From contig CM034547.1 in NCBI GenBank assembly GCA_020055645.1, forward strand, positions 10,634,513-10,698,512: a stretch of DNA of 64,000 nt, written 5' to 3'. A model generated the notes under the pieces. The model was given only the letters and a program-made list of their open reading frames with translations, did not search any database and was not told the DNA's origin. Within the stretch, counting starts at the first letter, position 1. Each line of letters begins with the position of its first letter. The position numbers and the translations under genes were made by a program. Positions 11,301-23,472 of this stretch are shown here, one piece after another. The DNA comes from Tomocerus qinae (taxonomy: Eukaryota > Arthropoda > Collembola > Entomobryomorpha > Tomoceridae).

Positions 11301-13277
11301 GACCTCACCTGGAAAATATTAGAAGTTGGTGACAATTCAACTGAACATTATCTGGCATCAGCTTCTGCTGATTCTACTGCAATCATTTGGGAAATGGAAA
11401 GTGGAGATGATAGCACCTTAAAAGAAGTCAAGGTACTAGTACTAACTAGTAAATCTAATTAACGAATTTCATAATCTAGGTAGATAGATTGGATTTAGGA
11501 ATAAAAAACCTGTCCAAAGGACGGTCTAATCACTAGTTTTATAAATTCTCTTACAAAATGCTTTTTTTCTTTAGAAATTGTTGCATCCATCGTTCGTTTA
11601 TTGTGTAAAGTTTCATCCTTCACATCCATCTTTGGTAGCAACAGGATGTTTTGATTATATCATCAGAGTATGGGACATTCGAAAGCAAAGTGAAAGTAAA
11701 AGAAAAGGTTCACCCAATCACGACAGTGTACCCATTTTTCTGGTAAATAAAAATGTGTGTTCGGAAAATAAAGTTTTGCCTGTCTCTATTTTCCGCTTCT
11801 AATCACGTGTCAAATTGTTAACAGTTAGATCGTCACAGCAGTTTCGTCAATTGCCTTGTATTCAATAACCAAGGGCTGCAACTTTTTAGTGGTGATGGAG
11901 AAAGCTGTGTGTATAAATGGAGTCTAAAATCCCCTAGTCGTCGAAAGTCGTGGAAAATTGACAAGTATGTCTCTCCCGTTTGTAATACGGTCCTTTAATG
12001 TATTTCATAATTTGTTTTACTAATTGCAGAGATATAAAACTAAGTGACACTGGTAAACGCGCAGTAAACAGTTTAAGTCTTCATCCGGGAGGAAATCGAC
12101 TTTTAGTCCACATTAGAGACAGCTGTATAAAAATCTTGGATGTGGAAACATTAGTAATTTTGCAGTCTTTCAGTGGATTATCAAATGATAGGTATTTATT
12201 TTTTGTCTTCATATTTCATCACTCGCTCTACTATTGTTTCATTTACATCTCATGTTACATTTTCGTAGATTACAGGTCAAAAGTTGTTTCAGCCCATGCG
12301 GAAATCTCGTTTTAAGTGGGAGTGAAGATTCGACGTTATGCATTTGGGACTCAGACACAGGAGCCATTTTACAATTCATAACTCCAGAAAACCATCCCAA
12401 TTGTGTTGTCACAAGTGTGGATTATCATCCTTACGATCATTATGTAGCAATCGGTCTTGCCTCTACAATAAGTGAACCGAATCCGATTTTAGTCTATACC
12501 TACGAGCCTACTAAAATTCCTAAGATATCAATGGTAGGTGTAACTACACTGAAATCGAATCTAAGGAGGCAACGAAGCAAAAGTAAAATTCAGAGTCCAG
12601 TGCGAAGTAAACCGAGCATGAAGAAAACTGTTTCATTTGCAAGTCAAGCCCGTTCTTTGTTAGCGCACAGAGGTGACAGTTCGGAGAAATTTTTAACCAT
12701 AATCAAAAAATTAGACTCGGCACTCATAAAGGGCGGTGCAGGTCCAGCTCATAGTCAACTTCTAAATCAGACTATTGATATTCCACCACCTGGTACGGAA
12801 ACACAAGTGGAAACAGAAGAAAATGCAAATATACCAGAAATTCCTGTCAAGCCTGATTTCTCTAGTCATGCGGCTTTAGTCGAAGAACGCCTCAAGAAGT
12901 TGATTTCACAAGATGACGAAGTTGAAAAGCCTTACGAAGAAGATGAAAATCAACATGGTGATGTCGAAGCACCGAAGCCAAGAGTACCGCGTCCGAAAAC
13001 TTCGAAAATTCCTATCAGACTCAAAAGAAATAAAGATAACGTAGATAATGAAAAACCAAACACATACACTTTAAATTCTCCAGAAAGAAATACATTCAGC
13101 GTGAACTCTCCAGAGAGGCACACGTTTTGTGTTAATTCTCCGGCTAAAAATACCTATAATGTCAACTCTCCAGCAAACACTTACACCTTAAACTCACCTG
13201 CTGGAGAAAGAAATCATACTGAAGGAATTCACTTGGATTCCCATGAAGTGCTGAAGGTTAATGATGGTAAGGAATAA
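8399..13277 (+). CDS. AHI1: Jouberin (AHI1), ciliary transition-zone WD40 protein
   Basis: Eleven exons (8399-8480, 8583-9013, 9090-10317, 10403-10548, 10617-10814, 10922-11155, 11247-11432, 11575-11742, 11825-11964, 12030-12191, 12269-13277) join in phase to 1327 residues. A charged, low-complexity N-terminal third is followed by the AHI1-specific block: [54 protein letters not shown] and [15 protein letters not shown]. At least six WD repeats follow ([43 protein letters not shown]). Human AHI1 acts at the ciliary transition zone and is mutated in Joubert syndrome. Oddities: the exon ending at 10814 appears to use a GC donor (AAG|GCAAGT). The C-terminus has five imperfect repeats around NSPERN, and no SH3 domain, unlike vertebrate AHI1. 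An arthropod with sensory cilia or flagellated sperm would have use for it. Confidence 0.9.
13061..13213 (+). repeat. Coding tandem repeat in the AHI1 C-terminus
   Basis: Five consecutive units of about 11 residues, each with T(Y/F) then L/V-NSP(E/A). Each SP pair is a candidate proline-directed phosphosite. Confidence 0.7.
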
Positions 13278-13967
13278 CCCGGGAAAAGTATTATATAGTA
13301 GAAATGTAAAACAATTTTGTAGCTGATCACATGTTCAATCCATCGATAGATAATAAGTTAGTTTATATGATAACATATTTTAATTTCTTGTTCCGTTGTT
13401 TATTAAACAGAAAATATGCAAACATTTAAACAACTAAAGACCCCTTATTAAATTACAAACCATTTTCTTCCCTATTACCATGCACATAAACGCTATTTTT
13501 CTTAGCCGGCTTAGTCCAATATTGTCGTCCTCAGTCCTCGTGTTCATGAATACTAGCTAAATGTCAAATCAGAGACAATTTTCTAGTTAAAAATTAAAAG
13601 ATTATATTAAATTATATATAATAAGCCATCAGGCGATTTCTATGCCATACCTATGCTGTCCCCACTTTCTGCGTAGATAAACGCATTATCTCGTCGCATT
13701 TGAACAATTAAACATTTTCCTGCAGAATAGTAAATAAAATCACGACGATTGTTGTTTAGTCGCCTCTCTGGATAAAATATGCGAAAAAATAGATATAATT
13801 TTCCAATGAATTAAATTAATCAAGCCTTAGAACAATAGAAACTAACCCAAATGAGCTACATGGTCCATTTTCCGTTTTCTGTATTGATGTTCACTGTCAA
13901 AATGATGAATTCCGAATTCCTCGTCTTAAATTGAAGAAAATATACTTAATTACATAAAATAATATTC
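13278..13967. other. Convergent 3' flanks of AHI1 and the SLC6 gene
   Basis: No coding exon. Plus-strand AATAAA at 13733-13738 could serve AHI1, and TTTATT near 13398 could serve the minus-strand gene, so the two 3' UTRs may overlap. Confidence 0.4.
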
Positions 13968-16900
13968 CTAGTAATTGTAACATATAACATATGCACTAGT
14001 TATAAAATCGTAAGTACGTTTTGTCAAATGTTTCACAGTTTTGACATTAGTTTCAGCATTCACAGACCATTCTGCCTTTTGTGAAAACAAGCTACGTATC
14101 TCCGTTTCCTGCTCTTGACCATGACCATGACCATGACTAGGTCCTAAACTTGCATTTATTGATATGGGACCTTCGTCGAAAAATTCGATGAAATTGTATT
14201 TACTGGTGATAGAACCTTGTAGAGCACCATCCGAAGACACGGGTTGCAATTCGTCCATGTATGTGAGAGAAGGATTGGACAACTTCGAAGATTCTTCACT
14301 TAGGTCATCATCCTCTGAGTCATCGTTTTCATACAAATCTCCCTGCTGACTTTCTTTTATGTCTTCTTTGTTTTGTAGATACATACTAGGCTGGAATTTG
14401 GCATAGCGTCTTGCGTCCCTCAAGGCGTTAATATTTCCAGGAGGAACTCTGTCACTCCAAAATATAAGTCGCGGTAGTTCTCTAGTATCTTCTTCATTGA
14501 CACAAGAAAATGACATCTCGTTTTCCGAACAAATTTTCATTTCAAAATCACCTGCTTCACTAGAACTGGAACTAGACTCTTCTCTCTGACCAAGCCTTGG
14601 CAGGACAAAACCTCGAGACATTGTTCTAGCATTGAGAGTGTTTCTTCTTATCATCTGTGCTAAAGTCATTTCAACATTTTCGGGAATCACAGCCTGTTTA
14701 ATTCCTTTGTTATCGGATCTCCTTAGAATCCAGTCATCTCTGTTTTCCCAATTCTTGACCTCTTCTTCTAAAACAATTATGCACGTACATCGCGGGTCCA
14801 GAAAATCGTACACTTGTTTATGCAAGTTGTCCATGATTTTTGGATTCGGTGGTAGGGGGTTTACTTCTTTTAACACAGTTGATGCCATGTATCGTGAAGC
14901 AAGAGAGATTAAATGCTGATGAACCTGGGGCAAAGTTTTATCACTTAATTCTGCAAATGGAATTTTCAAAACTAGCGGTCTCGGCACTGGAAGTTTCTGA
15001 AGAAGCGAATGTGTTTTCCCTTTCACGATTATCACATTTAAAATCTGTGGAACTGTTGTATGAGGAGCGATTGTTACTTTCAATGGAACAGTTATCTCAA
15101 GTGGAGTGTCTTCGTTATCCATTATGATTTTCTGCTCTGTCACAAAGCGACTCTTCCTTATCGTACGCAGGATAGCAGTATCTTTAACTCCTGCAAAAAA
15201 TTCACATTTTCAAAACCAAATAAAATCAAAATTCTATTGGTGGAACTTTTGCAATGTTTACCTAATTTTAGTTTGATACGTGAGATCAAAGCTTCGTATT
15301 GCTCTTCATCGCTGGGTGGGATTCTTCCCATGAGCTTATTATAAATCTCTCCGTAGTCATTTTGCTGGGGGAGTACAGTTACGAATTTTGTTTCTGGAAG
15401 AGGAGTAGAACGGAGGAGATGGTCCAATAAAATATCCTCTTCATGATCTTTATCCATTATGTCAAAATGACCAATCATATTTTCCACACTAATTTTTTGC
15501 ACTAGTTTCGTTAAATAATCTATTTCGACCATATCTCGTTGTCGTTCCTTTTCCCGTACATACAGTTTGGCTATTTGAAACACGCTTTTAACAGCTTTCT
15601 TATTTTTGTTCAAGTATGATAACTATATTAGGGGTACACAATGAAACAAACCATTAATTTCAATTAATGAAATACTGTTTCTGCCAATCTACATAATTTG
15701 ATGTACATGTACAATACGTTTGAAACGAGGAAACTACACTTACAATTGCTATGTTGGTTGCTTTCTCCCAACGATATTTGGCTCTCGTGTACTTCAGTAA
15801 TGCAATCAATTTTTCTTTGATCTTTTGATGAAATCTTAACCATTTGTGGGCTTCCCATTCTTGTTTTGGCATTGCCCCAATTCTAGCCAGGCTTCTGGGA
15901 AAATATTTTATTTTTAATTTCCTCGTACAATGGAACATTTACTACCACAACGATGGGATATCATCGTTGTTTTTGTAAAATTGGAGTTTTCTTACAGATC
16001 ATTACAGATGTTTGTTTTGCTATCGTTAAATATCAACTTACGGTGCATTTAAATGCAAACAGTCCCGGGAAAGGCTGTGTAATCTCTCAGTAACTGGTTT
16101 CGGCCCAACATTATGGGCATGTTGATGTCTAATTAAGTGAGATAGTAAATCTTCTTCCACTGTATCATCCAGATGTCCCACCTTATCATGGATTATTAAT
16201 GTCAATTAGGGATGGGCTGCACGAAGGGGAGGGAATCGATAAAAGTATTAAACGAGTACATATTTTTTCACTTTGAACGTTTTGCGGACAGTATGCAGAG
16301 CACACACAATCATCACAACGACAGGAACCAAATTCATGCAGATACCAAAAATGTACAGCCATGCACTCTTGGATTCGACGGTTTGGTGATTGTGGTACAT
16401 TACAGGCGTTTGAAACCAATGTATTGTCATCAATACCAATGTTACCTATAAACATGTTACCTATATAAACATTTTATCCAAATTAAATGTCAATTAACAA
16501 TTTGTATAAGTTGACATACACAAAGTGCAGGACCCATGAAATACTTCATTTGCAATTGGAATAAAGACGGTAATGGGTAATCAATCATAATCTCTATGTC
16601 TGCAATGAAAACATGGTATCCATAAAGAAGAAAGGCAGTAAACATTTCAGTGAGAAGAATCACAACTGCTGCCCAAGCTCCACCAAACAAATGACCCGAA
16701 TCCAACATTACGTGACCTGCCTGCACGAGATTAAAATGTAATTTTGAAAACACATTTTCCAAACAATATTATTGTATAGGTACCTCTGTTCCAAATAGAG
16801 ATGCAAATCCAAGTTGTATAATAATTACTCCAACTAATGCGGTGTAGCGAGATAGTCGTTGGCTATTGGTATACCTTTTTTGTAAAAACTGAGAAACAAA

Positions 16901-19900
16901 TCTGGAACACATGTCAGTAGAAACAATCTGCAAAAACCAGAGTAATATTAAAATTTTCCTTTGCCAAATTCAATAAATGTTGCAAGAGAAAATGTACCTG
17001 CCCCCAGATTCCAAATATGTTCATACAGATAAAAAATATAAAACTAGCTGGAAGAAAATACAACTTATAAAGACTCCCGGACAAACATATGAAGCTAATT
17101 CCGCTTCCTAAGGAATGATAAAAAAAATCCATGAATTAGGAATTCTCTACAGTCCAATTGGTGAAAGTTTTCTTTGTTGGTGAAAGCATCGTAGAAAGTG
17201 TTTGGAAAATTAAACATCTTTTCAATACGAGTGAGACAATTTTATATCGAACGAAAAAGGCTATCTGTTGATTCAGAATTCTGCACAATGTTATCATATG
17301 TTTTAATCATTTGTTAAATAAAGAATTGATCGACATACGTTCTGAGAATATTTCGTAATAACTGCTGGAGTTCATTATATCCCCTAAAATCCCCAATTCT
17401 GTAAAAACGACGAGAGCTGCTAATGAACTGAATGCCATAAGACATCCGCATACTAACCAGCTGGTTGAATGTAGTTGATCGAAATAGAAATTATGACGAC
17501 TGGCGACATGTGTATAAAGGCCAAAACCAACACCTGATGTAGTAAAAGCCATACGGATTGCTTCGGACCATAGCTAAATCATTAAACCAAATAAATACTA
17601 CTCAAAAACAATGCTAGGATGATCTACTGATGTAGTGTAACTAAACATACATCCAAGTTACGAAGTTTCTCCCAGCGGACATAAGAAAAATATTTTCTCC
17701 CAGTATTCGCTCCTTGTAGAAAATACTGATGGAAATACAAGGCAGCAACCAAAATGGGTACAACCAAAGAAGCACAAACTAAAACCTAAAATCACCATAC
17801 AGAAACTTGTGAATGAAATTAATCAGTTGTAAATAAATTACATACCTTTGATACGGTTGAAGTGAATCTGCCTCTAACTACAACGGCGGCCAAAATGAAG
17901 ACCAGAACTAAGCCACTTAGAAACTTCCATGTAAAATCCCCTTTTAATTTTGCTCCAGTCCAATCCAAATCTAAAACGTATTCACTGTCACCAACAATAT
18001 GAAATATTATTAGCAATCTGTGAATGTTCAGAGCTTGAAATGGGCAGCCTTTTGTCTTTTCGCCCAATTTGTTTTCGGCTTTATCTTTTTGCCCAGCATT
18101 TCTACATGCTCTGGAGTATAGTATTTCTATTTACAGTTGAAATGAAGTATCAAAAGATAAGGAAAAGTACGGACCGGAAAAAGAGTTCAGTCGACAGACG
18201 AGATGTTGTTATTGAGGGATTAGTCAGACGAAGAGATTCATTAAAGTTGTTTGTCTCCATCAACTTTTTATAAGCAACACATCCTTTCAATGTATTCCAT
18301 AGGGGATCACATTGAGCCGGATTGGTGTAAAATGAGCTCCAAGCATAAATTCCATTGTAACCAACTACTGCGTTGTTGTACGTTGAGAAAATTAAGCATA
18401 TAAACACAAGTGCATAAGGTAAACCTGTACATAAAATATAGTAGCTATAAATTTCCCTATAATTCTAAGCGCAAGGAGAAAGTAAATACAATAAAATGGG
18501 AGAAAGCGACGAAGAAAGGTTACTAAAACGCATAAATACATGTAGAAAAAAAATTTTAAGCGAAGATAGTTCAAGCAGAAGAAATAGTCGCAATTAAACG
18601 ATAAAAAATTTTTCAATGACACTTGTCGCTGTCAATGTCAATGCATTAATATTTATGGATATCAATTGTAAGGAAGTGTTACTTAAAAGGATGAATGAAA
18701 TGGCATACCATGGGCATACTTATCAAGTTTGGAGAATCCTTTGATGCCGTCTGTAGAGAATTGGCCAATTAACAACTCGAAGAATATCAATGGCTGAATC
18801 ATGAGAAGCACAATGAAGCAATACACCAGGAAAAAGACAACTGAAATACGTGAATAAATTGTTCTTAATTCAACTAAAGATTTATTGTTAGGAAAAGCGA
18901 GGACACTTACTGCCTCCATGAAGATAGCAAGAAAACGGAAAACGGATCAAATTGCTGGTACTGAATACCAAAGCGATTGACGCCATCTTAGCTTGAAAAG
19001 TGGTACTCCAGTGAGTTTTTAATATCTCTTCTTCGTCGTCCTCATCTTCATCTCCGATGTCAGCATGCTGAAATAATAAAAAATTTCCTACGTACAAAGA
19101 ATTCTGTCATATTAGTAGAAAGCAAAATATTCGTCCGACTCACTTCGTCCATAACCCATTTAGACTGATCTCTACGATTCCCGAATTTGAACCTTCTTCG
19201 TCTAGCCTGCTTCTTGCGCTCATTGTCATAACTTGTGGCATATATAGGTATATCTCTTAGGCACAATCGAAGTTTTTTGACGAAGGGAGTATCTAATGGA
19301 TAATAATAATGACTGAATTTAGGCAGCGGTACTTCGTTGCCGCTGTTGCCATTGGGAGGTTAGCGGCAACAGCATTATAGTGACGGCAGCTGTAACAGTG
19401 GCGACACAGCTACAACCACTAGTTGCAACAGAGGCAACACGGACCAGCGGCAACAGAGACACCCCATTATATGCTATGTTGTTGCGGTTGCCGCTAAACC
19501 TAAAGTGATCTGAGCTCAATGCTAAGAGCAACATAGCGACATGGATAATCTCGAATGTAGTCGAATTTATTCGCATTATTTGGAATTTATTCGAATTATT
19601 TGGAATTTATTCGAATTATTTCGAATTTATTCGAATTATTTCGAATTTATTCGAATTATTTCGAATTTATTCGAATTATTTCGAATTTATTCGAATTATT
19701 TCGAATTTATTCGAATTATTTCGAATTTATTCGAATTATTTCGAATTTATTCGAATTATTTCGAATTTATTCGAATTATTCGAATTTATTCAAATTATTT
19801 CGAATTATTTCGAATTTATTCAAATTATTTCCAACTACCTTTAGGTGTTTAGCAGTGCCTTAACCTTTGGGTTTAGCGGAAACATCAGCAACACAGAAAA

Positions 19901-20195
19901 TCAGATTAGGGTGTCTCTGTTGCCGTTGTTGCCGCTAGTGGTTGTAACTGTCATCTGTGTCACCACTGTTGCAGCTGTTGTGCTGTTGCCGCTAACCCCC
20001 TATACCTCCCAAAGGCAACGAAGTACCGCTGCCCAAAATTTAGCCATGTAATAATACTAATAATGATAATAAATCCATAAAAATTCAATCCCAGGAGAGG
20101 AATTATAGCTCATAGTGCATCTTACATCGAATACGAAACTTCTCTTCGTCCATATCTTCTAAGAGGATATCCATTTCCATTTTGTTGTTCGTCAT
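13968..20195 (-). CDS. SLC6-family sodium-coupled transporter with a very long C-terminal tail
   Basis: Exon 1 (20195-20126) starts MTNNKMEMD; exon 2 is 19292-19144. Membrane exons between about 19080 and 16250 give the SLC6 fold. TM1 contains SNLIRFP at the sodium-site loop, TM2 is PLIFFELLIGQF, then come a large extracellular loop and the TM6 region (SGVGFGLYTHVASRHN), with TM12 ending VRKTFKVKKY. Four more exons (16181-16042, 15894-15744, 15622-15262, 15190-13968) continue in perfect phase for 624 residues to the stop. This tail is hydrophilic, has an acidic serine run near 14570, and matches no domain I recognise. SLC6 proteins cotransport amino acids or neurotransmitters with sodium; the substrate here is unknown. 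TM1 lacks the usual VGLGN-W signature (it reads VFSTSN-I), so it belongs to a divergent arthropod branch. The tail could instead be a separate downstream gene whose start I cannot see. Confidence 0.78.
19311..20045. mobile_element. Foldback MITE, copy 1 (TIR GGCTGAATTTAGGCAGCGG)
   Basis: Arms of about 200 bases are inverted copies of each other: left GAATTTAGGCAGCGGTACTT then TTAGCGGCAACAGC, right GCTGTTGCCGCTAA then AAGTACCGCTGCCCAAAATTT. The arms are GC-rich in an AT-rich intron. The loop holds a 20-bp microsatellite. It lies inside intron 1 of the SLC6 gene. Related copies are at 36589-37526 and 55672-56016. No clear target duplication was found, and no transposase is encoded. Confidence 0.8.
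19559..19841. repeat. Microsatellite with 20-bp unit inside the MITE
   Basis: About 14 tandem units of TCGAATTTATTCGAATTATT, themselves built of two related 10-mers. The first and last units drift. All three forward frames stay largely open only because the unit has no stop in some frames; this is not a gene. Confidence 0.95.
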
Positions 20196-21285
20196 GATGT
20201 AGCATATAAATTCCAGCAGTTGGCTATGACTAAGGTGTTATTAAAATGCAAGGTTTCCGTTCTTCATTTCATAATAAGTGCAAAAATCTTGACTACCTAG
20301 CTTTGGTTGATTAAATATCGATACAAAATGCAGAAGACGCAATTGTAATCAATCTGAGTCTGTGTTCTTTTTTCTGCCCATGAATTATAATGAAAGTACA
20401 AAGATCTTGGTCCCTTGACTAGCGTTTGTCTATTTAGGCATGGTATGAATGTGGGGATCAAGGTCAAGGCAAAAGGAATGGTAACATCCAGATTCCAATA
20501 ACATCATTGTATTCAAAGCTTTGGTCCAAAGCGTCTAAAGATTGATATTATGGCAGATCATGACAATAAAAATCCATTTCAGAGTTCAATGATCATATTA
20601 TAGGAAAATCACTATGGCTATGGAGAAAAAGTGTTCTTATAGCCTCTACATCTATGCACAAAGCATAGCAAGTACAAAATCACCTACAACAGAATCCTAC
20701 TATATTGTGAAGACTGATGTAATTGTATAAAAGAGATCTATATACATTAGAGGTGCGTGGCAGCGATGATTTGTGTGGATGTGAGATGAGATGACTGACC
20801 CGTGATATTATTTTAGCACGCGACATCATTAATGATAATTATAACACGTAATTATTTTCCTCCTAGTCGTAATTACTCAGACAAGATTATTTCGGTACGT
20901 TCAGTTCTCGATGGGTACTAAGTTCTTAAGGATATTAAGCAACCTATAAGTACGTGTTATTCATTGAAGTATCAGATCAGCTTACCCCAGACGTCAAACA
21001 CAACCACCTTTGATCTCTAGGATATGTACAATTCCAAGACCCAATTACTTATACTTATTGTAACCTGCTAATGCATTAGAAGTAATTAGTTAATCTACTT
21101 CTTACTCTATCTTCTTAATATTCATATATGCTTTACCAATGGTAATAGTAGAAGAACATTTTCTGAGCGAGCAGCTTATAGCAAGTAGTAGGTTCAAAAA
21201 CCAATTTTTGTGGATATATAATATTTCCACCTTTATCGATGAAAAGTCTCAAAGCAGATCCATAAAAAATCGCGAAAAGCTTACC
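20196..21285. other. Head-to-head promoter interval between the SLC6 and protease genes
   Basis: No coding exon seen. The two genes diverge from here. Confidence 0.45.
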
Positions 21286-23472
21286 ATGCTGATATTTCCA
21301 GCATGCCTTGTAGTTTTAATAGTTTTCGTAGATACTTCTGAACCAGGTCAATATTTTTCATTTTTAATAATTGTACATAATGAGATGAGCCTAGTTGTTT
21401 TGAGGGTAAAAATTAGAGCTAAATGTGTTCTATTTATACTTTGGGGGTATTTTTGCACAGGTGAGTGGAATTGTGAGACCCCCTTGGGGAAAAAAGGTTT
21501 TTGTGTTCCTCTTCCGAAATGCAGTTCAATGGCTGCAGGCCTGAGGCAGCAGCCAACTTCCGATGCTAATTTATTTTTTCTCCAGAAGTCACTTTGTGGG
21601 GTGGATCCTGGAACTTTACAGTCTATGGTATGCTGTGCTTCCACAGGAGGGGGTGGATCCAATAATGATTCTTCTGGCAGTGCAACTACTAGTAGTCCTA
21701 ACACTGTTGCTGAAGAACACAGTACTGTTGTGGGGAAAACCGATGGAGGCGGAAATTATGAGCCAGATGAAACAACGACAACTGAATCTCCTTATGTTGT
21801 GTTAGATTCCGTGAAATATCATAGGAATATTCATCTTCTTCCAAATATACGGCTATGTGGTTATAATGTAGCAAGTAGTAGAATAGTTGGGGGTGCTGCT
21901 GCCGGACTTGGAACATATCCTTGGATGGCCCTAATTGGGTATAAAGGTAGGCAGAAGTCACTGCAAATACAATTATGGCATTTTTACATTCGACATTATT
22001 CTGAATTTGGTTGCTACATTTTTTTCCAAAATAGTTTCTAGAGGTCCTGTTCAATATGGCTGCGCTGGAACATTAATAGCTTCAGGTTGGATTTTATCAG
22101 CAGGTTGGAAAATTTTGATTTGCTTAATATACTATCGCATCGGTTAAGATTTAAGACATTTTTTCGTGTCTTTTGAAATTGCTATTTTATTATACAGCCC
22201 ATTGTTTTGTAAACCTTCCAAAGGATCCCGTGTTCACTCCGTATGAATAATTTCGCTTTCTTAACATATAAGATATTCTTACATCATCAATCATACACAG
22301 ATAAAAAATATAATTTCATCCAAACATTTTTTAGTATCGTAAAGAAATGCATTTAAGACTTGTTAATTAACATATTTCGATTTTCAGAGACAACGTTGTA
22401 TTAGGAGAGTATGACAAAAGCAAGGCGATAGATTGTGACGATATGGGGGTTTGTGCTCCTCCCCCACAAACTATTCCTATTCAAGAAATTGTGATTCATG
22501 AAAACTTCAATAAGTTTAAGCGCGTAGAAAACGACATTGCCCTCATTCGCTTAGCTAAAAACGCAGTTCTGGGTCGTAAGTAAATCCTTTTAAAACATCT
22601 ATTCTTAGTTTCTTATCATAAACATGCAAATTGATGTAATTCATTAGAGAACTTATTAATCCCCAATAAATAAATGACCAAATATTTCATTTTTAAGCAT
22701 TTGTTGCTCCAATCTGTCTTCCCACTGATGAAGATATACTAATGTCGATGAAATTCAGCACACAGATGTACGTAGCAGGATGGGGACGAACTACTTGGGG
22801 TACAGAATATATTATATTTCACATAAACTATAAAATTGAGGGATGCGAACCACGATTTTGATTTGCATGCACCTATTACATCTGTTATGCCAATAATATT
22901 TTGTAAGTACGAGTACATAATAATGCAGTACGTTATTCTTTCTTAAAGAAAATGAAGACAATTCAAATGTACTTCAAGATGTTCTAGTTCCTCTAGTTCC
23001 AGATGAAAAATGTAAACAAGTATACCGACAGGGATTAGGATTTCAATCTCTTGGTCCTGGACGGGTTAGGCTCTTTAAACGACATTATTATATTTATACA
23101 TTTCCTAAAATACGATCTTCTCAGGCAAATGTCTATAATAACTATAACTTATTTAGTTTTGTGCTGGAGGAGTAAAAGATGAAGACTCGTGCCACGGCGA
23201 TTCAGGTAAATAGGATAACTGATATTGTATCTTTATAGCGATGTGAGTGGACTCCTAAATGTTATGATAAAAATGTATGAACAGGTGGGCCTATAATGAC
23301 AACATTGAATGTACCTGCCATTAGGAACCAAACAAGAATATTTCAATTTGGAATTGTTTCAATGGGCCCAGGAGGAAAATGTGGTGAAGAAAATAAGCCG
23401 AGTCTGTATACACGAGTCACCTATTACATGAAATGGATTTTGGATCATTTAAAGGAAGATAATGAAAGTTAA
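21286..23472 (+). CDS. Clip-domain trypsin-like serine protease
   Basis: Nine exons (21286-21346, 21461-21946, 22035-22103, 22198-22240, 22388-22575, 22698-22799, 22949-23064, 23157-23205, 23285-23472) join in phase. Order: signal peptide (MLIFPACLVVLIVFV); one clip domain with all six cysteines (NC, GFC, KC, LC, VCC); a Ser/Thr/Gly-rich linker; activation site SSR|IVGG; S1 peptidase with His in SAAHC, Asp in NDIALI and Ser in GDSGGP. The residue six before the serine is Asp (DSCHGDSGG), giving trypsin specificity. Such zymogens work in haemolymph cascades for melanisation (prophenoloxidase activation), Toll signalling or clotting. Which one cannot be decided here. The CDDMGVC pair in the loop after strand YD is typical of the catalytic clip proteases. 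The splice donor at 23065 (CGG|GTTAGG) is weak. Confidence 0.9.

Noticed and set aside
19559-19841. CRISPR-like regular repeat spacing
   Set aside because: Units abut with no unique spacers, and the host is a eukaryote; it is a simple tandem repeat.
19541-19863. Long open frames of the type EFIRIISNLFELFRIYSNYF
   Set aside because: They are translations of the 20-bp microsatellite and have no start context, composition or family features of a gene.
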